A program made the position numbers and the translations under genes. Below, in pieces: positions 9,408 to 19,852 of a stretch of DNA of 64,000 nt (within the stretch, counting starts at the first letter, position 1; every line of letters begins with the position of its first letter). A model generated the notes under the pieces. It was not told where the DNA came from and did not search any database. It saw nothing but the letters and a program-made list of their open reading frames with translations. The stretch comes from Diphasiastrum complanatum (Eukaryota; Streptophyta; Lycopodiopsida; Lycopodiales; Lycopodiaceae): NCBI GenBank assembly GCA_029204225.1, contig CM055096.1, positions 4,660,750 to 4,724,749 of the forward strand. The letters are read 5' to 3'.

Positions 9408-10559
9408 GCTGCTTGAAACTCCACCTGTAGGCTATAAAGTGTATGCCGAAGCCAACCGTGATGTCAGAAACAAAAAAATAATGACGTGCAATTTCTGGCT
9501 TACCAGGCCACCCGCCGCTCTTTTGCCAAATTGAAAGCCAAATTGGCGTTGCTTTCCGAAATTCTTCTCGTCACCAACTCCCAGCTACCTGTCCAGTGGA
9601 ATGGTGAAATCACTTCTGGCACGCTCCGAACACTTTCTCCGTGGCAATTACTCTGTTTTGGTGTACTTGCAAGTACAATCAGGGTGCTTTTCGTTTGGAG
9701 GCTATAGCCTTTCGTTTGGCCAAAATAGACTAAAGGAGGTGAAAATAAGGGTAATTTGGGTTTTTGAACTGTTTCTTCAGTGTGAAGAAACTTCACCTTT
9801 CAAAAACTTGGGACCCAACAATTTTTTTCACTTTGAAAATTTTTAATGAAAAGAAGGGTGCCTTTGCCCTTCAATTCTTTAGGACCCTTTCAAAGCCCAT
9901 CTAAGCGTGATCCTCAATCTTGTGGCCCACATTTCTCCCTGAGAACTTTATCTTGGCCATTGATCTAACTGAGGCTCATCTGATGGTTCAAACGACATTT
10001 GGGCATTAAGACCCACTCCTCCATGCGCTAGACATCTTCAAGGCACTAGTAAGCCATTTGCGTTGGCCGCACGACCTGATCCGCGAGTTTCCACGGCCCC
10101 TTCTCCACTCTTCTTCATGCTGATTTCCAGTGATGGCCGCCCTGCTGGTCACTCCATCTCCTCCAACGCTCCATGGCCGCCCACGGCTTCTTGTAGGCTG
10201 ATTCTCCTTACTAGGGCACCCTTATCTAGCTCTTCACAGCTACAAAAACGGATTTGTATTGAGAGAAAAAAAACTTTTTCCCTTCTTGAAACCCTAGTTG
10301 TCAAAGAAGAAGATGTTTATCTTATCTTCTTGAGAATTTAACTGAGCAGCTATCTATCCCTTTGAGGTCACCCTATAGCAAGCAATATTCTGTTCCAAAC
10401 CGCTCTTTAAACGATATTCGATTGGATTCAGACCAATCACCAATGCCAAGCAACCCTCCAGAAGAATTTCCAGTTTCAATCTTTTCATGCCCTCTGATTC
10501 AGCCGACAATCCTCTGCCTCTGAATCTTCTTACAGTTTCAAGCTATTCCACGAATCTTC
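9408..10559 (-). other. Copia-2 leader, left part, non-coding
   Basis: This stretch lies between the Copia-2 gag start and the Copia-3 insertion. With 15561-15642 it makes a leader of over 1.2 kb. On the plus strand it has features that look like plant gene DNA: pyrimidine-rich tracts and the phrase GAAACCCTAG near 10290, common in plant 5' UTRs. No convincing ORF exists on either strand. It may be a long leader or may include captured sequence. Confidence 0.5.
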
Positions 10560-10564
10560 ACAAA

Positions 10565-11348
10565 TGTCAGAAAGGGTGAACTCCTGCAACTTTGTCGCAG
10601 CACGAACAAGACACGAAGGTCGAACGAGAACAATTCGTGATAGTCAATGTGTCTTTGACTCAAAGCACGAACGATTCACGAATCAATCTCGAATCGAAAA
10701 CACACCTCCAGGGCCACAAACCGCAAAAGGGGCGCAGAACGAAGACTATGAAAAGAAACAAAAAGAACAACACAAACGAAGAGAAACTCTTTGCGCTACC
10801 AGCTGGCAGCTCAACGGGCTTCATGCCCAACTGAAACGAATAGCAACGACGGAGACTAACTAACTAGTTGATTAGCGTTAACTGGTCTTGTGATTCTACA
10901 TTTAGCTATCTTGTAAACTCCACACAGTGGAGGTATAAACAATCCTCTCTGGATCATAACAAAAAGAAGAAAAATATTGAAGACACAGATCTGTAAGAAA
11001 CGGAGAGAAACGTAGCGAATCGAGTAAGAAAGCAAAATACCATAGCTGTGCATGAAAGTCTGCCAACGAGTAGAACACAATGAAAGAGCAGAGAGTCATT
11101 CTGCCAACGAGCGAGACACTAATGATCTCGCTCTAAAACCAAACTGACAATATAGTCGCTCTATTTCGTGTATCTCTTGGCCTTGTGTTGTGTCTCTTGA
11201 TTGCTAGAATAAAATATGTTCTGTGATGCATAGTCGAGTGTTTGGGATCCCGTAAGAGCTTCCGCACGAAAAGAAAATTCAAAGACAGAAAATTGTTCGT
11301 GAATCAGAAGAGAGGACGAAACGAAACAAGAAAAAAACTTCCGTGACA
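10565..11348 (+). repeat. Copia-3 5' LTR
   Basis: Starts TGTCAGAAAGGGTGAACTCC and ends CCGTGACA, directly before the primer site. The duplicate is at 14889-15555. It is rich in CACGAA/ACGAAG words, as is the LTR of Copia-8 and Copia-9. Confidence 0.92.
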
Positions 11349-11360
11349 TGGTATCAGAGC
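11349..11360 (+). other. Copia-3 primer-binding site (initiator Met-tRNA)
   Basis: TGGTATCAGAGC directly follows the 5' LTR, the standard 12-base copia primer site. Confidence 0.92.
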
Positions 11361-11413
11361 CTACAGGTTATCACTACTCATATCCCAGCAGTGATTCTTC
11401 CAGACAACACAAT

Positions 11414-12430
11414 ATGGCTACAACAATCCAGACCAGAGTAGCAATCAGTCTTGATGGTGCAAATTATAGAATCTGGAAATTCAAAATCAAAACACTCTTG
11501 AAGGGCGAAGGCATTTAATCGATGACCGAGCTCTCAGAGGTGCAGCCTCCAGAGGGAGACCCGAGGAGAGCTGAATAGATCAGAAAGGATGAGCGCGCAA
11601 TGGCGATCATCGTTTCGTCCATAAATGAAGATCTACTCATGCAGATTGAAGACTGTGAAAGTAGCCATGCAGCGTGGGAAAGATTAAAGCAGAAGTATGA
11701 GGTGAGGACTGCAGCTTCAGTCATGCACCTTCACAATCAACTGTAATCCATATGGTGGGATGGCAACCAGTTAGATTAGCACGTTGAGAAGATCAGAACA
11801 ATCTTCGCTCAACTCGTTGCATCAGGCCAGGAGCACCAGGTCCCAGCACCACAACAGCTGATGTACTTTATGAAATCTCTACCGACGTCCTATCAGCCGT
11901 TGAGAATGCTCATACTGAGTCTACCAGATATGACATTTGACAAAGTAGTCAGTCTTGTCACTGATGAGACACTGATGAGAGACGAAGGAGAGGGAAGCAG
12001 TGATCAAGAGAAGGCTCTCTTCACAAAAGGAAAGAAGAAGAACAAAAACAAGCCAAGATTCGAGAAGACGAAGTCCTCGAATCAACAATCTTATTCTTGC
12101 GATCACTGCCACAAACCAGGCCATACGGCCAACAAATGCTGGTTCAATCCAACAATACCTTGCATGCACTGCAAGAAGAAAGGGCATTCTGCATACGATT
12201 GCAGATTCAACCCAAAAAGAAAAAACAAAGCTGAAAAGGCAAAAGTTGCAGAGTCATCAAAGGATGATGAAAGAGGTGACAAAGATTTTATGATACTCGA
12301 CGAAGCTTCGACTAGCTGCTCTGAACACGACTACGATGTAGTCATCGATTCAGGAGCAACATCTCACATAACCTGCAACAAGAAGATCTTGATCAACTTT
12401 TGCGAACTCGAAAATGATAGAGAGCAGTGA
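11414..12430 (+). pseudogene. Copia-3 Gag, two zinc knuckles and protease
   Basis: The frame begins at ATG 11414 and has four stops before 11861, after which it is open to 12430. Landmarks are LDGANYRIWKFKIKTLL, a helical Gag core ending QLMYFMKSLPTSYQPL, and two CCHC knuckles, CDHCHKPGHTANKC and CMHCKKKGHSAYDC, then the retropepsin motif VIDSGATSHI. A frameshift near 12420 puts the following ILGDRSRHDVKG block in another frame. Two knuckles in tandem distinguish this family from Copia-1 and Copia-2, which show one. Confidence 0.88.
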
Positions 12431-13893
12431 TTCTAGGCGATAGAAGCAGACACGATGTCAAAGGCATCGGCTCTCTACAGCTACGAACACTGTCAGGCCA
12501 AGCAGAGCTGCCAGGAGCACTCTATGTGCCCTCACTCAGAAAGGATCTGCTATCTGTCTCCAAGATGGCAGATCTAGGCATTCGAGTTTTGTTCGATGAC
12601 AACACTTGTCGTATGATCGAGAAGATGACAAACACATTGCTGACGGTCGGATGCAGAGAAGGAAATCTCTACCAAGCCAAAATAATCAGCAACTCTGAAA
12701 GCATATTAAATGCTTCAGAAAAAAAAGATCAACTCTAGCATAGAAAAATATATCATCTGAACATGCGGAACCTGTATGACATGAGCAGAAAGGACATTGT
12801 CATAGGTCTCAAGATTTCAAGGCCAGAGACTAAGTTCTACAAAGCTTGTCAGAAAGACAAGCAACATCGGAATCCATTCAGACACGAGGGAAGAAGAGCC
12901 AAAGAAGTTCTTGAGCTCGTCCACTCTGATGTGTGTGGATCGATAAAAACAGATTCGCTCTCAAGTTTGAGATATTGTCTAACGTTCATAGATGATTACA
13001 ACCGAATGACCACGATCTACTTCTTGAAGAAGAAATGCGATGTATTTGATTCTTTCAAGAAGTTTGTGGCATTCGCAGAGCGACACACCTCAAAAAAGAT
13101 ACAGATCCTTAGATCTGACAATGGAGGTGAATACAAAAGCACAAAATTCTCAAGATTCTGCGAAGAACAGGGGATCGAACACCAGTTCACTCCTGCATAC
13201 ACACCAGAATACAACGGTGTGGCAGAAAGAAAAAACAGGACGCTAGTCGAAGGAGCCAGATGCATGATGGCACAGGCTCAATTGCCAGGTCAATTCTGGG
13301 CCGAGGCAATAGCTGCAGCTGTACACCTACAGAACAAATCTACAACGATAGCGCTGGAGAACAAAACACTATACAAAATGTGGACAGGCAGAAAGCCTGA
13401 TCTGTCATACGTACGAGTGTTTGGATGTGCAGCATACAAGCACATTCCAAAGGAAAAGAGAAGCAAGCTCGATGACAAATCCGAGCAAACAATCATGGTC
13501 GGCTACTCGAATGGAACACATGTGTACAGACTCTACGATCCAACCACGAAGAAGGTTGTTTCGAGCAGAGATGTGAAGTTCGACGAGTCCACATTCCTTG
13601 GACTGAAAGACGAAAGAGGCCATGAGACCTTCACACTGGTGCCTATTCAAGAGGGAGATCGAGGACATACATCAAATCAGAATGCAGAGCCCCAGATTCC
13701 AGAGCAGCAGGAAGCGAAGGATCGACCCCACAAACAAGAAATGTTCGAGCAGCGACGAAACCAACCTCAAAGGTCAACAAGACAAAGAAAAGTTCCAGAC
13801 CGCTATTTTGACAATCTTCAATTGAGCGAAGACATGCAGTTCGAGTACTGCAACTTCACAGAAGAGCCAGCAACATACCAAGAAGCTATCTAG
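12427..13893 (+). CDS. Copia-3 pre-integrase and integrase
   Basis: Open at 12427-12738 (LYVPSLRKDLLSVSKMADLG) and again at 12763-13893 in the same frame, separated by a TAG that replaces the Trp codon of the usual LWHRK motif. The integrase shows LELVHSDVCG (catalytic Asp), FIDDYNRMTTIYFL, ILRSDNGGEYKSTKF (second Asp), YNGVAERKNRTLVEG (Glu), VRVFGCAAYKHIP and MVGYSNGTHVYRLY. All three catalytic residues are present. It ends with a TAG, probably from a Trp codon. Confidence 0.92.
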
Positions 13894-13895
13894 AG

Positions 13896-14767
13896 TCCAG
13901 AGGGAGAATTTTGGAAGCAGGCAATGTCAGAGGAGATTGAGTTGATGAGGCATATTGAGGTATGGACATTAGAGCCACTTCTTGAAAATAGAAAAATAGT
14001 CGACTGCAAGTGGGTGTACAAGAAAAAGCTAATCAGATGGCACTATTGGCCGCTACAAGGCAAGGCTTGTCACAAAGGGCTACACGCAGAGATATGGTGT
14101 CGACTATTTCGACACATATTCACCCATGGTGAAGATGACAAGCATAAGGCTACTCCTTGCATATGCCACACAGTACAATCTGGAAATTCACCAAATTGAC
14201 GTGAAAATAGCCTTTCTCCACAGCGATCTAGAGGAGGAAATCTTCATGAAGCAACTTGAAGGCTATGAAGGCCCCGACAATAGACAATATGTCTGTTGAT
14301 TGCAGAGATGCATCTACGGTCTAAAACAGGCATCACGGGCCTGATACAAAAAGCTTGATGGTCTTCTGAAGTCTCTAGACCTCAACCCTACTCAACCAAA
14401 CTATAATGTCTACATCAAAAGAGTAGGAAAGGATTTTGTGATACTGACCATTTTCGTGGATGATTCGTTGATGATAGGAAATTCCTTGATGCTGATCAAA
14501 GACATGAAGAGTCAGATTTTTGAAAGCTACGAAATCACAGATCTTGGAGAAGCAACAAAATGCTTAGGGCTGGAGATCAGAAGAGATCGAACAAATGGCA
14601 AAATGCACTTGAGTCAGTCAGAATACGCCAGAAAAGTGCTGAAGCAGTACCACATGATGGACTGCAAAGAGAAAGCCACACCTGTCTTCCATTCAAAGAC
14701 AAAGCACATTCCTCTGAAGTACCATCACATTCGAGATTTGATCTCGAAAGGAGAGCTCCAGGTCTAG
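13896..14767 (+). pseudogene. Copia-3 reverse transcriptase with fused RNase H tail
   Basis: RT landmarks across three frames: EFWKQAMSEEIELM, VDCKWVYKKKL, then after a frameshift the DLEEEIFMKQLEGYEGPDN and YGLKQASRA blocks, and LTIFVDDSLMIGN. In the catalytic YVDD box the Tyr has become Phe (FVDD). After MMDCKEKATPV the frame jumps directly to FHSKTKHIPLKYHHIRDLI, the end of RNase H. Several hundred bases coding the RT thumb and most of RNase H are therefore deleted. Confidence 0.85.
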
Positions 14768-14875
14768 TTCATAAAATCAGAAAGTATAATTGCAGATCTC
14801 CTCATGAAACCACTCGACAAGCCACTCTTTACCAAGCAAAGAGAGGCAATTGGATTGAACGAACAAAGCTTCAAG

Positions 14876-15555
14876 GTTCAAGAGGGAGTGTCAGAAATGG
14901 TGAACTCCTGTAACTTTGGTGCAGCATGAACAAGACACGAAGGTCGAACGAGAACAATTCGTGACAGTCAATCTGTCTTTGACTTGAAGCACGAATGATT
15001 CGCGAATCAATCTCGAATCGTAAACACACCTCCAGGGCCACAAACCGCAAAAGGGACGCAGAACGAAGACTACAAAAAGAAACAAAAAGAACAAAACAAA
15101 CGAAGAGAAACCCTTCGTGCTACCAGCTGGCAGCTCAACGGGCTTCATGCCCAGCTGAAACGAATAGCAACGACGGAGACTAACTAACTAGTTGATTAGC
15201 GTTAACTGGTCTTGTGATTCTACATTTAGCTATCTTGTAAACTCCACACAGTGGAGGTATAAACAATCCTCTCTGGATCATAACAAAAAGAAGAGAGATA
15301 GTGAAGACACAGATTTGTAAGAAACGGAGAGAGACGTAGCGAATAGAGTAAGAAAGCAAAAATACCATAGCTATGCATGAAAGTCTGCCAACGAGCAGAA
15401 TTTTGTGTATCTCTTGGCCTTGTGCTGTGTCTCTTGATTGCTAGAATAAAATATGTTCTGTGATGCATAGTTGAGTGTCTGATTCACAAACAATTGTCTG
15501 TCTTTAAATTTTCTTTTCGTGCGAACACGAAACAAAAAAAAAAGCTTTCGCGACA
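14876..15555 (+). repeat. Copia-3 polypurine tract and 3' LTR
   Basis: The tract AAGAGGGAG ends at 14888 and the LTR starts with TGTCAGAAATGG at 14889, ending CGCGACA at 15555. Compared with the 5' LTR it lacks about 110 bp after CTGCCAACGAG near 15395, probably by recombination between two copies of that word in the longer version. Positions 15478-15523 are inverted relative to 11263-11308. Confidence 0.9.
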
Positions 15556-15560
15556 ACAAA

Positions 15561-15655
15561 CTCGATTTTTGTGCTTCCTAGCCAACAAACCGTCGTGAAT
15601 TCGCAGTTCTCTGTTCTTGTCCGGTGATTCTTGCCACCAAGGGATCTGATACCAA
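15561..15655 (-). other. Copia-2 leader start and Met-tRNA primer-binding site
   Basis: The minus strand at 15655-15641 reads TTGGTATCAGATCCC, a Met-tRNA primer site with a changed final base, directly beside the LTR at 15656. The rest is leader sequence that continues at 10559 on the far side of Copia-3. Confidence 0.82.
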
Positions 15656-15910
15656 GTTAAGAAAAACACAGTTTAAACACCCGACCGGATCAATCACCAC
15701 AGCACACCGTCAAGTGCAACAAGTCAAGACAACAGAATTGCTCTCAACAAACTGTATATTCAACTGATTAGCAAGTGCAAAGATAAAGTTGCTTAAAATC
15801 ACTCAAAGGGCTCGTAAAAGAAAGATGGCCCGATAATTCTAGAACTAAGCACATGTGGTGCCGTTGAAATAAGAAAGCACTATATAAGTCGATCATTGCT
15901 ATTTTAACTC
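15656..15910 (-). repeat. Copia-2 5' LTR (inverted copy)
   Basis: 255 bp, the reverse complement of 18322-18576 with scattered differences. It lies beside the primer site on its left and AATCA on its right (15911-15915), the complement of TGATT at 18577-18581. The ends (GAG...TTAAC in element orientation) are not the usual TG...CA. Confidence 0.88.
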
Positions 15911-16175
15911 AATCATCTTTTGTGACAACATTTCAGCCCAAAGATTGGCAAGCAATCCTATCTTTCATGCACGGAGCAAGCATATTGAGGTGGCATATCA
16001 TTTTGTGAGAGAACAAGTCATGGCAAAGGAGGTGGAGCTCAAATATGTCTCTTCAAAAGAATGTGTGGCTGATATCATCACCAAAGCACTTGGAAAAGAC
16101 TTGTTTACAAAGCATAGGACATCACTTGGTGTATTTTCAAAGTCTATCCTAAAACTAGTTGAAGAGGGAGTGTGA
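15911..16175 (+). CDS. Copia-4 RNase H, C-terminal part
   Basis: Plus-strand frame IIFCDNISAQRLASNPIFHARSKHIE then VADIITKALGKDLFTKHRT and a natural stop just inside the LTR: the end of a copia RNase H. It begins exactly at the 5-bp TSD next to the Copia-2 LTR. The preceding half of the domain is at 18582-18892 on the minus strand, ending DFLESPI. The two halves are in register once the duplicated bases are removed, so Copia-2 split this gene. Confidence 0.9.
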
Positions 16176-16400
16176 GAAATTGTCAACCTGTTTGATCTAG
16201 TTTGATTTTTTGGTTAATTGGCAATTTAGGCTAATATGCATTACATACTTGGATATAGACTTTATGAAGTTATTTTTAGCCTAATTTCATTTGATCTACC
16301 ACTTTTAGAAAGGGTGGAAATTGTAGAAGGTCGAGTTTGGAAGATTCAAATTTGAATAGTTTGTTCATTGAATCTAGTCTACATTTTGAGTAGGGTTTAA
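16162..16400 (+). repeat. Copia-4 polypurine tract and 3' LTR, 5' part
   Basis: The tract GAAGAGGGAG (16162-16171) precedes TGTGAGAAATTGTC, the LTR start. The next 230 bp match the reverse complement of 19640-19852. The match stops near 16400, where Copia-2 RT/RNase H sequence begins on the minus strand. The missing 3' part is at 1222-1556. Confidence 0.85.
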
Positions 16401-17310
16401 GATGCTAGACCATGAAAAACAACCGCTACCAAAATTGAAGGCATAACCTGTTGTTGACTTTCTATCATCTATACTTCTTGCCCAATCAGCGTCAACATAA
16501 CCCTGCAACTTAGGTAAAACACTTTGTCTTTTGTAGATTAGGCCAAAGTTAGGTGTACCTTTCACATATCTCAAAATCCTTTTTGCAGCTTTCCAATGGT
16601 CCATAGTGGGTGATGACATGAATTGGCTAATCAAACTTACAGCATAGCAGATATCAGGACGTGTAGTCGTAAGATATATCAAACTCCCAACTAGTTTACG
16701 AAATAGAGTAGCGTCAACATGTGCACTATCATCAATACGAGAAAATTTCTTACCAGCTTCGCAAGGGGTGATGGAACGTTTGCACTCTGTCATGTGAAAT
16801 CTCTCCAATATCTCGCCCACATACTTGTTTTGACATAACCTGATATCACTGCCAGTTTGCCATACTTCGACGCCCAAGTAGTAGTGCATAAGATCTAAAT
16901 CTGTCATCTCAAACTGCTTGCATAAGTTAGCTTTGATAGAACGAGTGAGGTTCTCATCATTGCCCGTGATAATGATATCATCAACGTAAAGTACAATCAA
17001 GGCAATGCTATCTTCGTTTATAAGAACATAAAGATTTGGATCTGAATTTGTTCTTATCCAAAGAAAGAAAGTAATTGTCAATGCATCCATACCATGCGCG
17101 TGGTGCTTGCTTAAGGCCATAAAGTGCTTTGTGTAGCTTACATACCTTTTGTTCCTGTCCTTTTGCCATAAAGCCCTGCAGTTGGACCATGTAAACTTCT
17201 TCCTCTAAGTCACCATTCAAAAATTCGGACTTCACATCCATTTGATGGATCTTCCACCTAAAATGAGATGCTAGGACAATGGTAAGGCGTAGCATAGTCC
17301 ACTTAGCCAT
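16401..17310 (-). CDS. Copia-2 reverse transcriptase and start of RNase H
   Basis: Two overlapping minus-strand frames. 17310-17008 carries [24 protein letters not shown] and [13 protein letters not shown]. 17120-16401 carries the catalytic [34 protein letters not shown], the [15 protein letters not shown] block and the start of RNase [20 protein letters not shown] to CFSWSS. About 70 residues of the RT N-terminus seem deleted between 17448 and 17310. The frame is cut at 16401 by the Copia-4 LTR; the next RNase H residues (KQDTISLSSTEAEY) are on the opposite strand at 17863. Confidence 0.88.
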
Positions 17311-17447
17311 TTAGCTTTGCGTCCTTCATGATCTTCTCATACCATTTTGGTATCTTAGATTCAGGTGATACACTACGTGGAGAGTATGTATCCCAAGGAG
17401 TTCCAAGTAATGTCTCTTATTTCCAACCGGTTTCTCCTTTATTGCTC

Positions 17448-17862
17448 CTATTGGCAAGTACCTCCCCTAGGCTCTTGAATAGGTGGTGTCCTTTCATACT
17501 CGCCCTCTCGACTCTCATCTTCACGTGCATCAGCTTGTGGAGCGTCTTCTTCATCTTCTTCTTCCAAAATTGTGGGAAGTCTTTTGATGCTTTCACCACT
17601 TGCATGGTCTTCATCTTCATACCTATGCATCTCATCAAAGATCACATCTTTGCTAATGTGAATCTTGTTCATTACAGGATCAAAACACATGTATGCCTTC
17701 GTCCTCTCGTCATAACTGATGAAGATACACTTGATTGCTTTGGCATCAAGTTTCTTTCGCTCCTCCTTTGGCACATGTACATAGGCCTTACATCCAATGA
17801 CACGAAACTTGTCGATTTTTGGCTTTATTCCTGTAAATGCTTCTTCGGGAGTCACATGTGGA
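17448..17862 (-). CDS. Copia-2 integrase C-terminal region and linker
   Basis: Begins VPHVTPEEAFTGIKPK and continues FRVIGCKAYVHVPKEERKKLD, FISYDERTKAYMCFDP and ISKDVIFDE, the copia integrase C-terminal blocks, followed by a very acidic linker of about 55 residues that leads into RT. The upstream part of this integrase ends KTIMER at 1557; about 35 residues between the two are missing. On its right the sequence switches at 17862/17863 to plus-strand RNase H. Confidence 0.85.
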
Positions 17863-18231
17863 ACTGCGAAGCAAGATACTATTTCTCTTTCTTCTACAGA
17901 AGCCGAATATAAAGCGTTAAGTTCTGCTACCCAGGAAGTTGTTTGGCTACGTAAGTTGTTATGTGAGATTGGCATGAAGCAGGTAAATCCTACTGTTATT
18001 TTCTGTGACAGTCAAAGTGGAATATAGTTGGCTAAGAATTTTGTCTTTCACGCAAGGACAAAATATATTGAGGTAAAATATCATTTTGTCCGTGAGAAGC
18101 TACAATCTGAAGATATAAGTATTGTACACTGTTCTATGTTGTTACAAGTTGCTGATATATTTAGGAAGGCTTTAAGTAAAGAAAAGTTTGAGACTTTTAG
18201 AGCCAAACTTGGCTTAGATTTGGTTATGTAA
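17863..18231 (+). CDS. Copia-2 RNase H, C-terminal part
   Basis: Plus-strand frame KQDTISLSSTEAEYKALSSATQEVVW, IFCDSQSGI, a stop at 18025, then KNFVFHARTKYIEVKYHFVREKL and VADIFRKALSKEKFETFRAKLGL with a natural stop at 18231. It is followed after about 90 bp by a purine tract (GAGGGAGA near 18313) and the LTR. The domain picks up where the minus-strand copy at 16401 leaves off, with a small overlap. Confidence 0.87.
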
Positions 18232-18321
18232 AAAGCCTTTACTTGTAATACTATCATGGAGGTATGTTCCATGAATAGAGTAAACTCTAAAATAAAGAGA
18301 GACGTTGATCATTGAGGGAGA

Positions 18322-18576
18322 GAGTTAAAATAGCAATGATCTACTTATACAGTGCTTTCTTATTTCGACGGCACCACGTGTGCTTAGTTCTAGAATTATC
18401 GGGCCGTCTTTCTTTTACGAGCCCTTTGAGTGCTTTTAAGAAACTTTATCTTTGTACTTGCTAATCAGTTGAATATACAGTTTGTTGAGAGCAATTACGT
18501 TGTCTTGTCTTGTTGCACTTGACGGTGTGTTGTGGTGATTGATCCGGTCGGGTGTTTAAACTGTGTTTTTCTTAAT
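18322..18576 (+). repeat. Copia-2 3' LTR
   Basis: 255 bp, starting GAGTTAAAATAGC after a purine tract and ending TTCTTAAT. It is in inverted orientation relative to its partner at 15656-15910. The flanking TGATT at 18577-18581 is the complement of AATCA beside the partner. Confidence 0.88.
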
Positions 18577-19289
18577 TGATTGGACTCTCTAAAAAATCCA
18601 GCAAGTGAAGATCACTTACCATCCTCTTGATCCATAACATCTCCTTTGCACAAGATGTAAGTGCTTTATACTCAGCCTCACTAGTTGACAATGAAATTGT
18701 AGTTTGTTTCTTTGACATCCAAGAGATAGCTCCATCACCTATGAAAAATAGATGCACAAATGGACTATCCATTTGATCTCCAACAAAGTCCGAATCTGAA
18801 AATCCAAACAAGTTAGGTGATGTTCCCTCATACAATATTCCAAAATCTTGAGTTCTCTGATGTATCTCAAAACTCTCTTCCCTAGCTTCCAATGCTCTAC
18901 ACTAGGATCTTGCATAAATTGGCTTAATCTACCAATACAATACTTAGATCTGGTCTTGTGATGGTTAGATAAATGAGTGAACCAACTAGCTTCCTATAGA
19001 GAGTAATGTCCTCAAAGGATCTTTCATTACCTCTTATAGTGACCTTTACATTTGACTCCACAAGTGTATCACAAGGCTTAGCATCTACCATATGAAATCT
19101 CTTTAGAATAGAGCTAGCATACTTCTCTTGACAAATGAAAGTAGATTGAGAAGATCTAAACACTTCTATTCTCAAGATATAATGCAAATTTCCAAGATCA
19201 TGCACCTCAAACTCCTTCTTGAATGCAATCTTGATTTCATCAATATCTTGATTGTTGTCTCCACTCAATATGATGTCATCCACATAGCT
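18577..19289 (-). pseudogene. Copia-4 RT (from YVDD) and RNase H, N-terminal part
   Basis: Minus strand: YVDDIILSGDN at the right end, then [32 protein letters not shown], a short break, FGFSDSDFVGDQMDS and ISWMSKKQTTISLSTSEAEYKAL, ending DFLESPI at the TSD. The upstream RT, integrase and Gag are absent: the 5' LTR abuts the YVDD motif directly. The continuation is at 15911-16175. Confidence 0.88.
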
Positions 19290-19852
19290 CTAACAATGCA
19301 TAGAAGCCATAAACTCTAATAGATCTTGAAAAAATTAGATATGAATGATAAAGTACTGTTGCTGTCCATACAAAACCAATAAGCTACTGTATTTCACAGG
19401 TGTGAATCCAACAAACATCAAACAATTGCATTCTACACACAAAAATTCAAGATATTAACACTATAGTGCACCAATGAGTATAGAACCTCAAAGAGATCTA
19501 ATGTATAAGCATGAATGAGAGTAAATATAGAGAATGTTTATCTTACCACATGTGTACATCTATTTATAACAAGTCCATGCCTTATTTTGGCTTTGTTTTC
19601 CCTCCATGGAAACTTCTTGATCTCAAACCCTACTCAAAATGTAGACTAGATTCAATGAACAAACTATTCAAATTTGAATCTCCCAAACTCGACCTTCTAC
19701 ATTTCCCACACTCTCTAAAAGTGGAAATTCAAATGAACTTAGGCTAAAAATAACTTCATAAAGTTTATCTCTAAGTATGTAATGCATATTGGCCTAAATT
19801 GCCAATTAACCAAAAAATCAAACTAGATCAAACTAGTTGACAATTTCTCATA
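19290..19852 (-). repeat. Copia-4 5' LTR
   Basis: About 563 bp. In minus orientation it starts TATGAGAAATTGTCAAC (TG changed to TA) and ends near TGCATTGTTAG at the RT joint. Both halves of the split partner LTR (16172-16400 and 1222-1556) match it. The 3' terminus may be shortened by the internal deletion that removed gag to RT. Confidence 0.82.

Larger units (their letters stand above)
10565..15555 (+). mobile_element. Copia-3, complete but internally deleted copia element
   Basis: LTRs at 10565-11348 (784 bp) and 14889-15555 (667 bp) are bounded by the 5-bp TSD ACAAA at 10560-10564 and 15556-15560. The interior encodes Gag, protease, integrase and RT in copia order with many stops and frameshifts; most of RNase H is deleted. 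The right LTR is shorter by a deletion of about 110 bp and carries a 46-bp inversion. The target is the leader of Copia-2. Confidence 0.93.

Noticed and set aside
10063-10341. 92-codon plus-strand ORF beginning MAARPDP
   Set aside because: No recognisable domain; it lies in the Copia-2 leader and could be open by chance in a GC-richer patch. The plant-like context is recorded as a finding.
10564-10863. Plus-strand ORF of 99 codons
   Set aside because: It lies wholly in the Copia-3 5' LTR and has a low-complexity, charged composition.
17328-17912. 194-codon plus-strand ORF
   Set aside because: It is antisense to the Copia-2 integrase C-terminus; the minus strand carries the conserved protein motifs.
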